A stretch of DNA of 64,000 nt from JANFXS01 sp022791155 (GTDB lineage Bacteria; Bacillota; Clostridia; Lachnospirales; Anaerotignaceae): contig CATJUX010000043.1 of NCBI GenBank assembly GCA_949743895.1, positions 10,210 through 74,209 of the forward strand, read 5' to 3'. The notes below the pieces were generated by a model. The model saw nothing but the letters and a program-made list of their open reading frames with translations. It did not search any database and was not told where the DNA came from. Positions 25,610-33,878 of this stretch are shown here, piece after piece (the stretch's first letter is position 1; every line of letters begins with the position of its first letter). The position numbers and the translations under genes are program-made.

Positions 25610-27754
25610 CTATCGCTTCATACTGTTTTGGTCGCTGCCAAAAATGTCATCATCAGCTTCTATAAATTTTTCGGCTTTTTTGCGGCGGTTTCTCTTGACA
25701 AGTGTTGCTGCAACAATTATTGCAGTCACAAAAACCACTGCCAATATTATGTTTCTTTTTGTAGCTATTGATGAAATGGAAAACCCTTTTTCACCTTCAA
25801 CGTTGTCAAGTTCTCCGTTCATTGTTGTGTCGTCCATTGGCATTGGCGCTGTTCCTTCAACTGTATATTCGTTCACTTTTTCTATCGTCTTTCCGCTTGG
25901 ATCGTCATATGAAATTATAACTTTGACATTGTTGGCGCCTTCGTTCAAAACAGAAAAGCTTCCTTCATAATAGCTGCTTTCTCCAGTTCCGCAATTGCCT
26001 ATATACATACTTTTTGCAGATGTTTCAATGTCGCCCTCAAGGGTGACTTTCAAATTGCTCAGCGCCACTTTCCCTGTGTTGTATATGTCAAAATATAACG
26101 AAACAGGCATTCCCAATTCTGACATGCTTGGCATGACTATTTCACTTGTTTCAACCTTAGTTGTTTGTTGAACATTTATGCCAAGAAGCTCTGTGGCTGT
26201 ATATTCGGTTCCCTCTTCGTCTTCATATTCAAAATTGACTGTCAATGTGTATGTTTTTGGCTGAGCATCAGGAACAGTGAAAAGCCGGAGCTGTTTTGTG
26301 ACAGTTCCTTTCGAGGGTATAGCATCAAAATAGAATGTGTTGCTGCTGTTCACTGGGGTGAAAATGTTTCCTGTTGTTTTTGTTTCAGCAGATGTTTCCT
26401 CTGTCATTGTGAGAAACATTTTCACATTCTTTGCATTTTTCTGCGCATGAGTGTTCAAAAATGTCATATATAAATCAAATTCCCCGCCCGCATCCACAAT
26501 CAGCGGATCCGATTTATATTCACTCACAATTATTTTTGGCTTGCTCTCTTTTTTGTTTTCGCTTTCATCATCATTGTCTGGATTTGAAACATTCATTCCG
26601 GCATATTGGCTGAACGAAACTGCTTTTCCATTCTGTTCATATTCAACCTTTATCTCAACTGTATAATTTCTTGTTTTTGAAGCTCCTGTGGCTGCAAATG
26701 TGAAGTCAACAGGGTATGTTCCGTTTGGCGCTATGTCACCTGCTGATATGACACTTGCGCTTTTGGGAACAATGTTTCCGCCCTCGCCATATTCATTTGC
26801 CGAAACTTTAACGTTTTTTGCTTCAGCATCACCAGAGTTCACAAGTTGAAATGATATATTGGCATTTTGATTCACATCAAAAACTCCAGACGGCTCTGAC
26901 AGTTCTCTTATTTCAATCACGCCTTTTTTGCCTGTGGTGCTTCCGCCAACGGATATGTAATATTTCTGTGTTGTCGAATAAGATCTGTTGTTTTCATCTT
27001 TCGCCGTTATGCTGAATGTTATAGGATAGCTCCCGGCCGCCAATTCACTTCCGGCCGCCAAACTGAATTTAACTTCCTGCTGTGTTCCTGCCGGAAAATT
27101 TTGAAACTTAATTCCATTCTCGCCAACAGCTGATATAACAGCCGGATCCAAATCTGTCAATGCCGCTTCAACATTAAACATGTTGAGAGGGCCGCGGTTT
27201 TTCACCGTTGCAGTTATCGTTCCTGTTCCTCCTGCCTCAAGTCCGTCAGGCTCAAGAACAAAGTTTTCCAAAAACATATTGCCTTCTGAGTTCACATTTT
27301 TAACCTTGAAGTAAATTGTGGAGCTTGAGTCATAATTGACGCCGTCAGAATTGAAGCATGAAAATTTTATCTCAACAGCATATGTCTGTGTTGCAGCCGT
27401 TTTGTCAACATCAACAAGCAGAGTCAGTTTTCTGCTTGCATTGCCTGAAATGGCCGGAATGTTTGTTGAGCCGCTTTTGCTTGTGATCTTGAAAGGGTTG
27501 TTGTCAACATCAGAAAAACGCGGCATTGCAACAACACTGTGGGCTATGCTTGAGCTCAAGTTTTTAATTTCTATGTCAACCTCGTTTTCTTTTCCGGCTT
27601 CAACATCAAAAACCGGCCCATTTACAATTGTAATATTGGGCCTTCCTGCCGGTTCAGACGGCTCATTGTCGTCAGCAAAAACCTGCATGCTTCCACTAAA
27701 AACCATTTGAGCCATCACCATAATCATTGCTATAACTCTAAATTTTTTTAACAT
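25610..27754 (-). CDS. Large membrane-anchored CARDB/NEW3-repeat protein of the ABC cassette
   Basis: 714-aa exported protein. The signal peptide (about 1-28) ends MQVFADD. Repeated beta-sandwich segments of about 110-120 residues follow, each starting with phrases like NITIVNGPVFDVEAG, FVLEPDGLEAGGTG and IIVSEYKSDPLIVDAGG, typical of the CARDB/NEW3 (COG1361) class. A single transmembrane helix (NIILAVVFVTAIIVAATLV) near residue 680 is followed by a basic, acidic-tailed cytoplasmic end. It lies between ATPase and permease genes, so it probably works with the transporter as an external partner or adhesin. No enzymatic motif is visible. Confidence 0.8.
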   Translation of the reverse strand: MLKKFRVIAMIMVMAQMVFSGSMQVFADDNEPSEPAGRPNITIVNGPVFDVEAGKENEVDIEIKNLSSSIAHSVVAMPRFSDVDNNPFKITSKSGSTNIPAISGNASRKLTLLVDVDKTAATQTYAVEIKFSCFNSDGVNYDSSSTIYFKVKNVNSEGNMFLENFVLEPDGLEAGGTGTITATVKNRGPLNMFNVEAALTDLDPAVISAVGENGIKFQNFPAGTQQEVKFSLAAGSELAAGSYPITFSITAKDENNRSYSTTQKYYISVGGSTTGKKGVIEIRELSEPSGVFDVNQNANISFQLVNSGDAEAKNVKVSANEYGEGGNIVPKSASVISAGDIAPNGTYPVDFTFAATGASKTRNYTVEIKVEYEQNGKAVSFSQYAGMNVSNPDNDDESENKKESKPKIIVSEYKSDPLIVDAGGEFDLYMTFLNTHAQKNAKNVKMFLTMTEETSAETKTTGNIFTPVNSSNTFYFDAIPSKGTVTKQLRLFTVPDAQPKTYTLTVNFEYEDEEGTEYTATELLGINVQQTTKVETSEIVMPSMSELGMPVSLYFDIYNTGKVALSNLKVTLEGDIETSAKSMYIGNCGTGESSYYEGSFSVLNEGANNVKVIISYDDPSGKTIEKVNEYTVEGTAPMPMDDTTMNGELDNVEGEKGFSISSIATKRNIILAVVFVTAIIVAATLVKRNRRKKAEKFIEADDDIFGSDQNSMKR

Positions 27755-27786
27755 TTTTCTTCCTCCGTTCCCTCTGATTTTTGCTA

Positions 27787-28515
27787 TCAGTTCTCAGCAA
27801 TTTCACTGCTGCTGAAAATTCTGTTTTTATTGATTTCAACACTGTCGACTTTGCCGTCCATAAGATGAATAATTCTGTCAGCATAAACTGATATTTCCAA
27901 GTCATGTGTGACAATAATCACTGTTTGATTGTTCTTTCGTGCCAAATTCATCATCAGATCCATCATTTGATATGTTGTTTTTGTGTCCAAATTTCCTGTT
28001 GGCTCATCAGCAAAAACAACTTGCGGATTGTTGACAAATGCCCTTGCAATTGAAACTCTTTGCTGTTGTCCGCCGCTTAGCTGAGACGGTTTGTGATTGG
28101 CTCTGTCAGCAAGTCCAACGGCCTTAAGCATTTCCATTGCCCGCTCTTTTCTTTCTTTGACAGGAACTTTCTTAAAAATCAGAGGAAGCGTCACATTTTC
28201 AAGCGCCGTAAGTGTTCCCAAAAGATTGTATGATTGAAACACAAAACCTATGCACTCCTGTCTAAAACGCGCAAGCTGATCTTCCGTCATTCGTTCAATA
28301 TGTTTTCTATGTATTATAATTTCGCCTCTGCTTGGCTTCTCAAGGCCTGAAATGAGGTTGAGCAATGTGCTTTTGCCCGATCCAGAAGTTCCCAAAAGAC
28401 AGCACACTTCCCCCTTCGAGAAATCCAGAGAGACATTGTTAACAGCTATAATTTTTTCATCGCCCATTCTGTATACTTTTATAAGATTATTTATTTTTAT
28501 TATATTTTCGCCCAA
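27787..28515 (-). CDS. ABC transporter ATP-binding protein (MacB/LolD type)
   Basis: 242-aa ATPase with Walker A GTSGSGKST, Q-loop, signature LSGGQQQRVSIARA, Walker B VVFADEPTGNLD and H-loop VTHDLE. The MacB/LolD-type spacing fits the FtsX-type permease at 24309. The TTG start at 28515 has GGAGGGGAG immediately upstream. It is the first gene of the three-gene cassette. Confidence 0.93.
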   Translation of the reverse strand: MGENIIKINNLIKVYRMGDEKIIAVNNVSLDFSKGEVCCLLGTSGSGKSTLLNLISGLEKPSRGEIIIHRKHIERMTEDQLARFRQECIGFVFQSYNLLGTLTALENVTLPLIFKKVPVKERKERAMEMLKAVGLADRANHKPSQLSGGQQQRVSIARAFVNNPQVVFADEPTGNLDTKTTYQMMDLMMNLARKNNQTVIIVTHDLEISVYADRIIHLMDGKVDSVEINKNRIFSSSEIAEN

Positions 28516-28737
28516 CAGCTCCCCTCCTTTCTCCTTTTTTACGTGTCAGACGTCAAAACATATAGTTTTGTTCCATAAAACCAAAAAATTCTCCAATGTT
28601 AACTATAGCATGGCTGCAAAAATCTTTCTATCAAAAAAGTATTAATTTATTATTACTTTTTTCTTAAACAATTATATATATATCATGTATCAAACTTGTA
28701 TAAAAATTTTTGGCTGTAGACTTTTGTTTTTTTGTTG

Positions 28738-28766
28738 TTGAATTTGCGCCGCCAATGGTTTATAAT
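28738..28766 (+). promoter_or_regulatory. Promoter of apgM
   Basis: TTGAAT (28738-28743), 17-bp spacer, TATAAT (28761-28766), about 48 bp before the apgM ATG. Confidence 0.75.
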
Positions 28767-28813
28767 TTTTCTGAAATATATGGAACAAATAAAACACAAA
28801 AGGAGTAAATGCT

Positions 28814-30010
28814 ATGAAATATATTGTTATGCTCTGCGATGGCATGGCGGGCTATCCTCTCGACAGCCTTGGCGGCAAAACCACGCTGATGAAAGCAAAC
28901 AAACCAAACATGGACAAAATGGCAAAAACATCCACAATGGGCATTGTCAAAACAGTTCCTGACGCACTTCCGCCTGGAAGCGACGTTGCAAACATTGCCG
29001 CAATGGGATTTGATCCAACATCATGCTACACAGGCCGGTCGCCCCTTGAAGCTGTGAGCATGGGCATAGACATGAAAGACTCTGACATCGCAATACGCTG
29101 CAACCTTGTAACTCTCTCTGAAGAAGAAAATTATGCAGAAAAAACAATGCTTGATTACAGCAGTCAGGAAATCACAACTGCTGAAGCCGCACAGCTCATA
29201 AAGGCCATAAATGAAGCTTTCAAAACTGAAGAAATCGAATTTTTCCCCGGAATAAGCTATAGACATTGCATGATTTGGCACAATGGCCCTTCTGGCCTGA
29301 TCCTCACACCACCGCATGACATTTCCGACAAAAAAATAACCGAATATGTTCCAAAAAATGAAATTCTCCTTGAACTTATGAAAAAAAGCTACAATATATT
29401 AAAAGATCACCCTGTTAACAAAGAAAGAATTGCCAAAGGGCTTAACCCCGCAAACTCAATATGGCTTTGGGGCGATGGCACAAAACCACGCATTCCAAAC
29501 TTCAAACAGTCACGCGGCTTAGACGGCTCTGTCATATCGGCGGTTGATCTCATAAAGGGCATAGGCATTTCAACCGGTTTCAACGTTGTGGAGGTTGAGG
29601 GTGCAACCGGAAACATAAACACAAATTTCCACAACAAAGGAAAGGCCGCTTTTGAAGAACTCAAAAATGGCAAAGACTATGTTTTCATACACGTTGAAGC
29701 TGCTGACGAATGCGGCCACCGCGGCGAGGCCGAAAACAAAATCAAATCAATTGAATATATAGACGATCAAATCATAGGCTTTCTCGCAAAAAATCTTGAG
29801 GAAGCAGGTGAAGATTATACAATGCTCATAATGCCCGATCACCCAACACCAATATCCACAAAAACCCATGCCCGTGATCCCGTTCCTTTTATGATATACA
29901 GAAGCAATTCCCCAACTCAAGGGCGTGACAAATTTGACGAGGAAGAGGCCAAACTGACCAAAATTTATTTCAACAATGGCATAGAGCTTTACAAAGAATT
30001 TCTGAAATAA
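28814..30010 (+). CDS. apgM: Cofactor-independent phosphoglycerate mutase, archaeal (ApgM) type
   Basis: 398-aa alkaline-phosphatase-superfamily metalloenzyme that interconverts 3- and 2-phosphoglycerate. It has MLCDGMAGYPLDSLGGKT, LPPGSDVANIAAMGFDP, GRSPLEAVSMGI and the late metal-binding IMPDHPTPISTKTHARDP. The length is near 400 aa, unlike the 510-aa GpmI type. Related proteins are sometimes called proposed homoserine kinase, so function is well supported but not certain. AAAGGAG precedes the ATG. It stands alone with its own promoter. Confidence 0.9.
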   Translation: MKYIVMLCDGMAGYPLDSLGGKTTLMKANKPNMDKMAKTSTMGIVKTVPDALPPGSDVANIAAMGFDPTSCYTGRSPLEAVSMGIDMKDSDIAIRCNLVTLSEEENYAEKTMLDYSSQEITTAEAAQLIKAINEAFKTEEIEFFPGISYRHCMIWHNGPSGLILTPPHDISDKKITEYVPKNEILLELMKKSYNILKDHPVNKERIAKGLNPANSIWLWGDGTKPRIPNFKQSRGLDGSVISAVDLIKGIGISTGFNVVEVEGATGNINTNFHNKGKAAFEELKNGKDYVFIHVEAADECGHRGEAENKIKSIEYIDDQIIGFLAKNLEEAGEDYTMLIMPDHPTPISTKTHARDPVPFMIYRSNSPTQGRDKFDEEEAKLTKIYFNNGIELYKEFLK

Positions 30011-30112
30011 ATTTTTCATCAAAAAGCACGCCTTATGTGTACACTATAAAAAAATTAATTATAAACATAAAAAAATAACAATCATATAACTTTCCGCGTG
30101 TCATATCAATAT

Positions 30113-30161
30113 GAAAAAAAGATGGTCTGCAAGCTAAAGCTATTTGCAGCATTGCAGAACC
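30113..30161 (-). terminator. Orphan intrinsic terminator
   Basis: Nine paired bases with one bulge and a run of seven T on the minus strand. It is not positioned to serve apgM (plus strand). Confidence 0.65.
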
Positions 30162-30310
30162 AAAATATTGAAATTTTATTCTGCCAATCAGCCCATTTGC
30201 GTTCGGCAGAAAGCTGAGTTTTCGCCAATTATAAAACAAAGACATCTCAGCTGAGATGCCTATGTTTACACTGCAAATTAAAATGACACGCAAAAATCGG
30301 GTAAAATTAC
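30113..30310 (-). ncRNA. Candidate small RNA with intrinsic terminator
   Basis: On the minus strand a stem GGTTCTGCAA / TTGCAGACC (30161-30152 with 30132-30124) is followed by ATCTTTTTTT, a good terminator with no gene in front of it. Upstream on the same strand lie two more hairpins, GGCAGAA/TTCTGCC-arm and CATCTC-AGCT-GAGATG. A weak promoter (TTGTTA, 17 bp, TAATTT) would start a transcript of about 190 nt near 30304. Ends and expression are inference; no known RNA family was recognised. Confidence 0.4.
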
Positions 30311-30415
30311 AAAAAGGATAGTTAATTAACAAACAATATTGTTTGCTATCTATATCATTCATATATTTTATGTATGTTTTGTATACATTGCCTATAATAA
30401 AATGTTTCACTGCTA

Positions 30416-30444
30416 TTGATTTTTATATCACAAGAGGATATAAT
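30416..30444 (+). promoter_or_regulatory. Promoter of the dehydratase operon
   Basis: TTGATT (30416-30421), 17-bp spacer, TATAAT (30439-30444). It leaves a leader of about 110 nt before the activator gene. Confidence 0.7.
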
Positions 30445-30486
30445 AATAGACGTATAGATTCGTGGTATCGGGTTATTTTATAAACA

Positions 30487-30504
30487 TAGTTAATTAGCTA
30501 ACAA
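30487..30504. promoter_or_regulatory. Rex-like operator
   Basis: TAGTTAATTAGCTAACAA matches the Rex consensus TTGTTAANNNNTTAACAA at 12 of 14 fixed positions. It lies about 35 bp downstream of the predicted start site. Rex senses NADH/NAD+ and represses fermentation genes in Clostridia, which suits this operon. Assignment is by motif only. Confidence 0.5.
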
Positions 30505-30559
30505 AATAAAATAATATATAGCCGTCCCACTAATAAAATATTTCAAGGAGGTGTTTTTA

Positions 30560-31339
30560 ATGTATTCTATGGGCATTGACATCGGTTCTGCGTCATCAAA
30601 AGTTGTTATACTCAAAGATGGCACAGAAGTTGTCGCGGCCAGTGTTGTTCAGTCAGGAACTGGGTCTTCAGGCCCCAAAAGAGCTTTGGAAGAGGCGTTT
30701 TCAACAAGTGGTCTTGAAATGAGTGATATGGCCAAAATCGTTGCCACAGGATACGGACGGTTTGCCTTTGAGGAAGCTGACAAGCAAATCAGCGAAATAA
30801 GCTGCCATGCCAAAGGCATTTACCACCTCGTGCCAACGGCAAGAACAATCATTGATATAGGCGGTCAGGATGCCAAGGCAATACGTCTTGACAGCCGCGG
30901 AACTGTGAGCCAGTTTTTCATGAACGACAAGTGTGCCGCCGGAACAGGCCGTTTCCTTGACGTCATGGCAAGAGTTCTTGAGATAAAAATTGACGAAATG
31001 GCTGAATATGACAGCCGTGCTACAGAAGTTGTCAGCGTCAGCAGCACATGCACCGTTTTTGCTGAGTCAGAGGTTATCTCCCACTTGTCAAACGGCGTTT
31101 CAAAAGAAAATATAATAGCGGGCGTTCACGCGTCTGTGGCAAGCAAGGCTTGTGGTCTGGCCTACAGGACAGGCCTTGAAAATGACGTTGTAATGGGAGG
31201 AGGCGTTGCTCAAAACGCCGGTGTTGTAAAGGCAATTAGCCGCGAGCTTAAACGCCCTGTCATAGTGGCGCCCAACCCCCAAATCACGGGCGCTCTCGGC
31301 GCAGCACTGTTTGCCTATGATGAAGCAAAAAAATCATAA
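30560..31339 (+). CDS. 2-hydroxyacyl-CoA dehydratase activator (HgdC/HadI/LcdC family)
   Basis: 259-aa ATPase of the ASKHA fold. As a homodimer it holds one [4Fe-4S] cluster between subunits and drives one electron into the dehydratase at the cost of ATP. The cluster ligands C125 (MNDKCAAGTGRFLD) and C164 (SSTCTVFAESE) and the nucleotide motifs GIDIGSASSK and IIDIGGQDAK are all present. I start at the ATG at 30560; the in-frame GTG at 30551 overlaps the AAGGAGG ribosome site. It is the first gene of the operon, preceding both dehydratase subunits, as in other such clusters. The protein should be very oxygen sensitive. Confidence 0.93.
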   Translation: MYSMGIDIGSASSKVVILKDGTEVVAASVVQSGTGSSGPKRALEEAFSTSGLEMSDMAKIVATGYGRFAFEEADKQISEISCHAKGIYHLVPTARTIIDIGGQDAKAIRLDSRGTVSQFFMNDKCAAGTGRFLDVMARVLEIKIDEMAEYDSRATEVVSVSSTCTVFAESEVISHLSNGVSKENIIAGVHASVASKACGLAYRTGLENDVVMGGGVAQNAGVVKAISRELKRPVIVAPNPQITGALGAALFAYDEAKKS

Positions 31340-31360
31340 TATAAGGAAAGAGGGATTTTA

Positions 31361-32626
31361 ATGACTGAAACAGAAGGTATGACTTCAAAACAAAAATTGG
31401 CATACTATCAAGAAAAACTCTATCAGGATGCTATGGATGCAAGAGGAAAAGGCGAACTTGTTTGCTGGTCTTCTTCAATTGCTCCAAGCGAATTCTGTGA
31501 AGTTATGGGAATTCATATGATTTATCCTGAAAACCATGCTGCCGCTGTTGGTGCAAAGCACGGCGCTTTAGACATGATTGAGCTTGCTGAAAGAAAAGGC
31601 TATTCCCTTGACAACTGCTCATATGCAAGAATCAACCTCGCTTACATGGATCTTCTCATTGAACAGGCCAAAACAGGCGTTACGCCTGAAGCGCTTGAGA
31701 ACTGTCCGGCTCCAAAAATTCCACTGCCTGATGTCATCATCACATGCAACAACATCTGCAACACTCTGCTTAAGTGGTATGAAAATATCGCCGTTGAACT
31801 GAACATCCCTTATATCATAATCGATGTTCCATATGTTCACACATGGCCAATCCCTGAATATACAAAAACATATATTGTTGATCAGTTCAGCTATGCAATC
31901 AAACAGCTTGAGGATCTCACAGGCAAAAAATTCGACTATGACAAATTCGTTGAAGTTCAAAAACAAGTTCAGCGCTCCGTTCATGAATGGGACAGAGCTA
32001 TGGGAATGGCAAGCACAGTTCCTTCCCCTCTTAACGGCTTTGACATGTTCAACTTTATGGCGCTGATTGTTTGCGCAAGGGCAAAATATGCCGCTGAAGA
32101 CACATTCAGAACTCTCGCTGAAGAACTTGAAGCAAAAGCCGAAAGAGGCGAAGACGCTTTCAAGGGCGGAGAAAAATATCGTATTGCATGGGAAGGAATT
32201 GCCTGCTGGCCATATCTTTCACATACATATAAATCTCTCAAATCCCTTGGCTGCAACATGGTTGGCTCCACATATCCAGGCGCATGGAGCATTCACTATG
32301 ATGTTGGAGACTTGCGCGAAATGGCTGTTGGCTATTGCAAGATGTATTCCAACACATGTCTTGAAAACAAAGTTAACGTTATCAGCGACGTTATTGAAAA
32401 CACAAAATCAACTGGTATAACATATCATCTTAACAGAAGCTGCAAGCTTATGAGTTTCCTTAATGTTGAAACAGCCGAAATAGTTAAAGAAAGAACGGGC
32501 GTTCCTTATGTAAGTTTCGATGGCGATCAGACAGACCCTCGTAACTTCTCACCGGCACAGTTTGACACCCGCGTTCAGGCTTTGGCTGAAATTATGGAGC
32601 AGAATAAAGCTGCTCAGTCTAACTAA
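31361..32626 (+). CDS. 2-hydroxyacyl-CoA dehydratase alpha subunit (LcdA/HadB/FldB type)
   Basis: 421-aa iron-sulfur subunit. With the beta subunit it removes water from (R)-2-hydroxyacyl-CoA through a ketyl radical. Family segments: GELVCWSSSIAPSEFCEVMG, NNICNTLLKWYENIA, LNRSCKLMSFLNVE and SFDGDQTDPRNFSPAQFDTR. From memory, it looks closest to lactoyl-CoA dehydratase LcdA of C. propionicum, closer than to HadB of C. difficile. The substrate (lactoyl-, phenyllactyl- or other hydroxyacyl-CoA) is therefore inference. No acryloyl-CoA reductase or lactate enzyme lies in the window. AGGAAAGAGGG precedes the ATG. Confidence 0.9.
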   Translation: MTETEGMTSKQKLAYYQEKLYQDAMDARGKGELVCWSSSIAPSEFCEVMGIHMIYPENHAAAVGAKHGALDMIELAERKGYSLDNCSYARINLAYMDLLIEQAKTGVTPEALENCPAPKIPLPDVIITCNNICNTLLKWYENIAVELNIPYIIIDVPYVHTWPIPEYTKTYIVDQFSYAIKQLEDLTGKKFDYDKFVEVQKQVQRSVHEWDRAMGMASTVPSPLNGFDMFNFMALIVCARAKYAAEDTFRTLAEELEAKAERGEDAFKGGEKYRIAWEGIACWPYLSHTYKSLKSLGCNMVGSTYPGAWSIHYDVGDLREMAVGYCKMYSNTCLENKVNVISDVIENTKSTGITYHLNRSCKLMSFLNVETAEIVKERTGVPYVSFDGDQTDPRNFSPAQFDTRVQALAEIMEQNKAAQSN

Positions 32627-32638
32627 GGAGGCGTTGAC

Positions 32639-33760
32639 ATGAGTAAAGCAGATACAATAATATCAAATTTGAAAGCAATTTCCGACAATCCTAAAAAAGC
32701 CGTTGAGGATTATATGTCCAAAACAGGCAAAAAAGCCGTTGGTTTTCTTCCAGTTTATGCACCTGAAGAAATCATTTATGCCGCTGGCGTTCTTCCTGTT
32801 GGCTGCTGGGGAAAAGCACAAAAAAACATATCAAAAGCCAATACATATCTTCCTGCATTCGCATGTTCAATCATGCAATCTATAATGGAAATGGAAATTG
32901 ATGGTGTTTATGACGTGCTTTCAGCCGTTGTTGTGTCCTCTCTTTGTGACACACTGAAATGTATGGGCCAAAAATGGAAAGGCACCAGCCCTGTTATACA
33001 GTTTGTTCATCCTCAAAACAGAAATTTGGATTCGGCAAACGATTTCCTTGTTGAAGAATACAAACTAATCCGTTCAAAGCTTGAAAAAATACTTTCAGTT
33101 GAAATCACTGACGCCGCCATCAATTCTGCAATTGATGTTTACAACGAAAACCGTCAGGTGATGAGAGAATTTGCGGCAATCTCTGGTGATTATTCCAAAA
33201 CAATCACTCCTGCCAAACGCCATGCTATAATCAAGTCCAGATTTTTCATGGACAGAGCAGAACACACAGCTGTCATCAAAGAACTCATTGCCGAGCTTAA
33301 ATCAATGCCAAAAGAGCCGGCTGAGGGCAAGAAAGTTATACTCACAGGCATAACAGCAGAGCCTGATTCAATGCTTGACATATTCCAAGAATTCGGCCTC
33401 ACAGTTGTTGCCGATGATTTGGCTCAGGAATCAAGACAGTTCCGCGTTGATGTTCCTGAAGGAAACGAGCCTCTTATGCGTCTTGCAAAACAATGGCAGG
33501 ACATGTATGGCTGTTCCCTTGCAACAGACAGAGACAAAGCAAGAATTCCAATGCTTGTTGACATGGTTAAAGACACAGGTGCTGACGCCGTTATTGTGTG
33601 CATGATGAAATTCTGTGACCCTGAAGAATTCGACTATCCTCTTATCTATCAGAAATTTAACGATGAAGGAATCAAAAGCCTCATGATAGAAGTTGATCAG
33701 CAGGCCGGCTCAATGGAACAGATAAGAACAAGAGTTCAAAGTTTCGTTGAAATGTTCTAA
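32639..33760 (+). CDS. 2-hydroxyacyl-CoA dehydratase beta subunit (LcdB/HadC/FldC type)
   Basis: 373-aa partner of the alpha subunit, with its own [4Fe-4S] cluster in characterised members. Features: GVLPVGCWGK, LPAFACSIMQSIMEM, SSLCDTLKCMG, GITAEPDSMLDIFQE and a C-terminal MMKFCDPEEFDYP ... EVDQQAGSMEQIRTRVQSF, all typical. The start is 12 bp after the alpha stop, behind AAGGAGG. A 118-bp gap containing two inverted repeats separates it from the CoA-transferase. Confidence 0.92.
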   Translation: MSKADTIISNLKAISDNPKKAVEDYMSKTGKKAVGFLPVYAPEEIIYAAGVLPVGCWGKAQKNISKANTYLPAFACSIMQSIMEMEIDGVYDVLSAVVVSSLCDTLKCMGQKWKGTSPVIQFVHPQNRNLDSANDFLVEEYKLIRSKLEKILSVEITDAAINSAIDVYNENRQVMREFAAISGDYSKTITPAKRHAIIKSRFFMDRAEHTAVIKELIAELKSMPKEPAEGKKVILTGITAEPDSMLDIFQEFGLTVVADDLAQESRQFRVDVPEGNEPLMRLAKQWQDMYGCSLATDRDKARIPMLVDMVKDTGADAVIVCMMKFCDPEEFDYPLIYQKFNDEGIKSLMIEVDQQAGSMEQIRTRVQSFVEMF

Positions 33761-33778
33761 TATATACTAAAGTCAAAT

Positions 33779-33808
33779 TTCCCGGGCAGACAACACTCTT
33801 CCCGGGAA
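33779..33808. repeat. Hairpin after the dehydratase beta gene
   Basis: TTCCCGGG (33779-33786) and CCCGGGAA (33801-33808) with a 14-base loop and no T-tract. It could be an RNA processing or stability element within the operon. Confidence 0.6.
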
Positions 33809-33812
33809 TAAC

Positions 33813-33829
33813 AGCAGTTTGAAACTGCT
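33813..33829. repeat. Palindrome AGCAGTTTGAAACTGCT
   Basis: Perfect 8-1-8 palindrome 50 bp before the CoA-transferase ATG, just after the CCCGGG hairpin. Confidence 0.6.
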
Positions 33830-33878
33830 CAATAAATAAACTTTCATCAACTTTTTATAAAAGGGAGGAATTTTTACA

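Larger units (their letters stand above)
30011..30559. other. Structured intergenic region, 549 bp, upstream of the dehydratase operon
   Basis: No credible gene; a 125-codon minus-strand frame (30410-30033) has no ribosome site or recognisable protein. The region holds an orphan minus-strand terminator (30113-30161), hairpin TTCTGCC/GGCAGAA (30179-30211), palindrome CATCTCAGCTGAGATG (30243-30258), palindrome CAAACAATATTGTTTG (30330-30345), a long-range pair GCGTGTCAT/ATGACACGC (30096-30104 with 30283-30291), a promoter and a Rex-like box. Confidence 0.7.

Noticed and set aside
28633..28661. A/T hairpin AAAAAAGTA...TACTTTTTT between the ABC ATPase and apgM
   Set aside because: Purely A/T arms between divergent genes; too weak to call a terminator or operator.
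30033..30410. 125-codon minus-strand open frame upstream of the dehydratase operon
   Set aside because: No ribosome site, no recognisable protein pattern, and it spans palindromes and a terminator; treated as non-coding.
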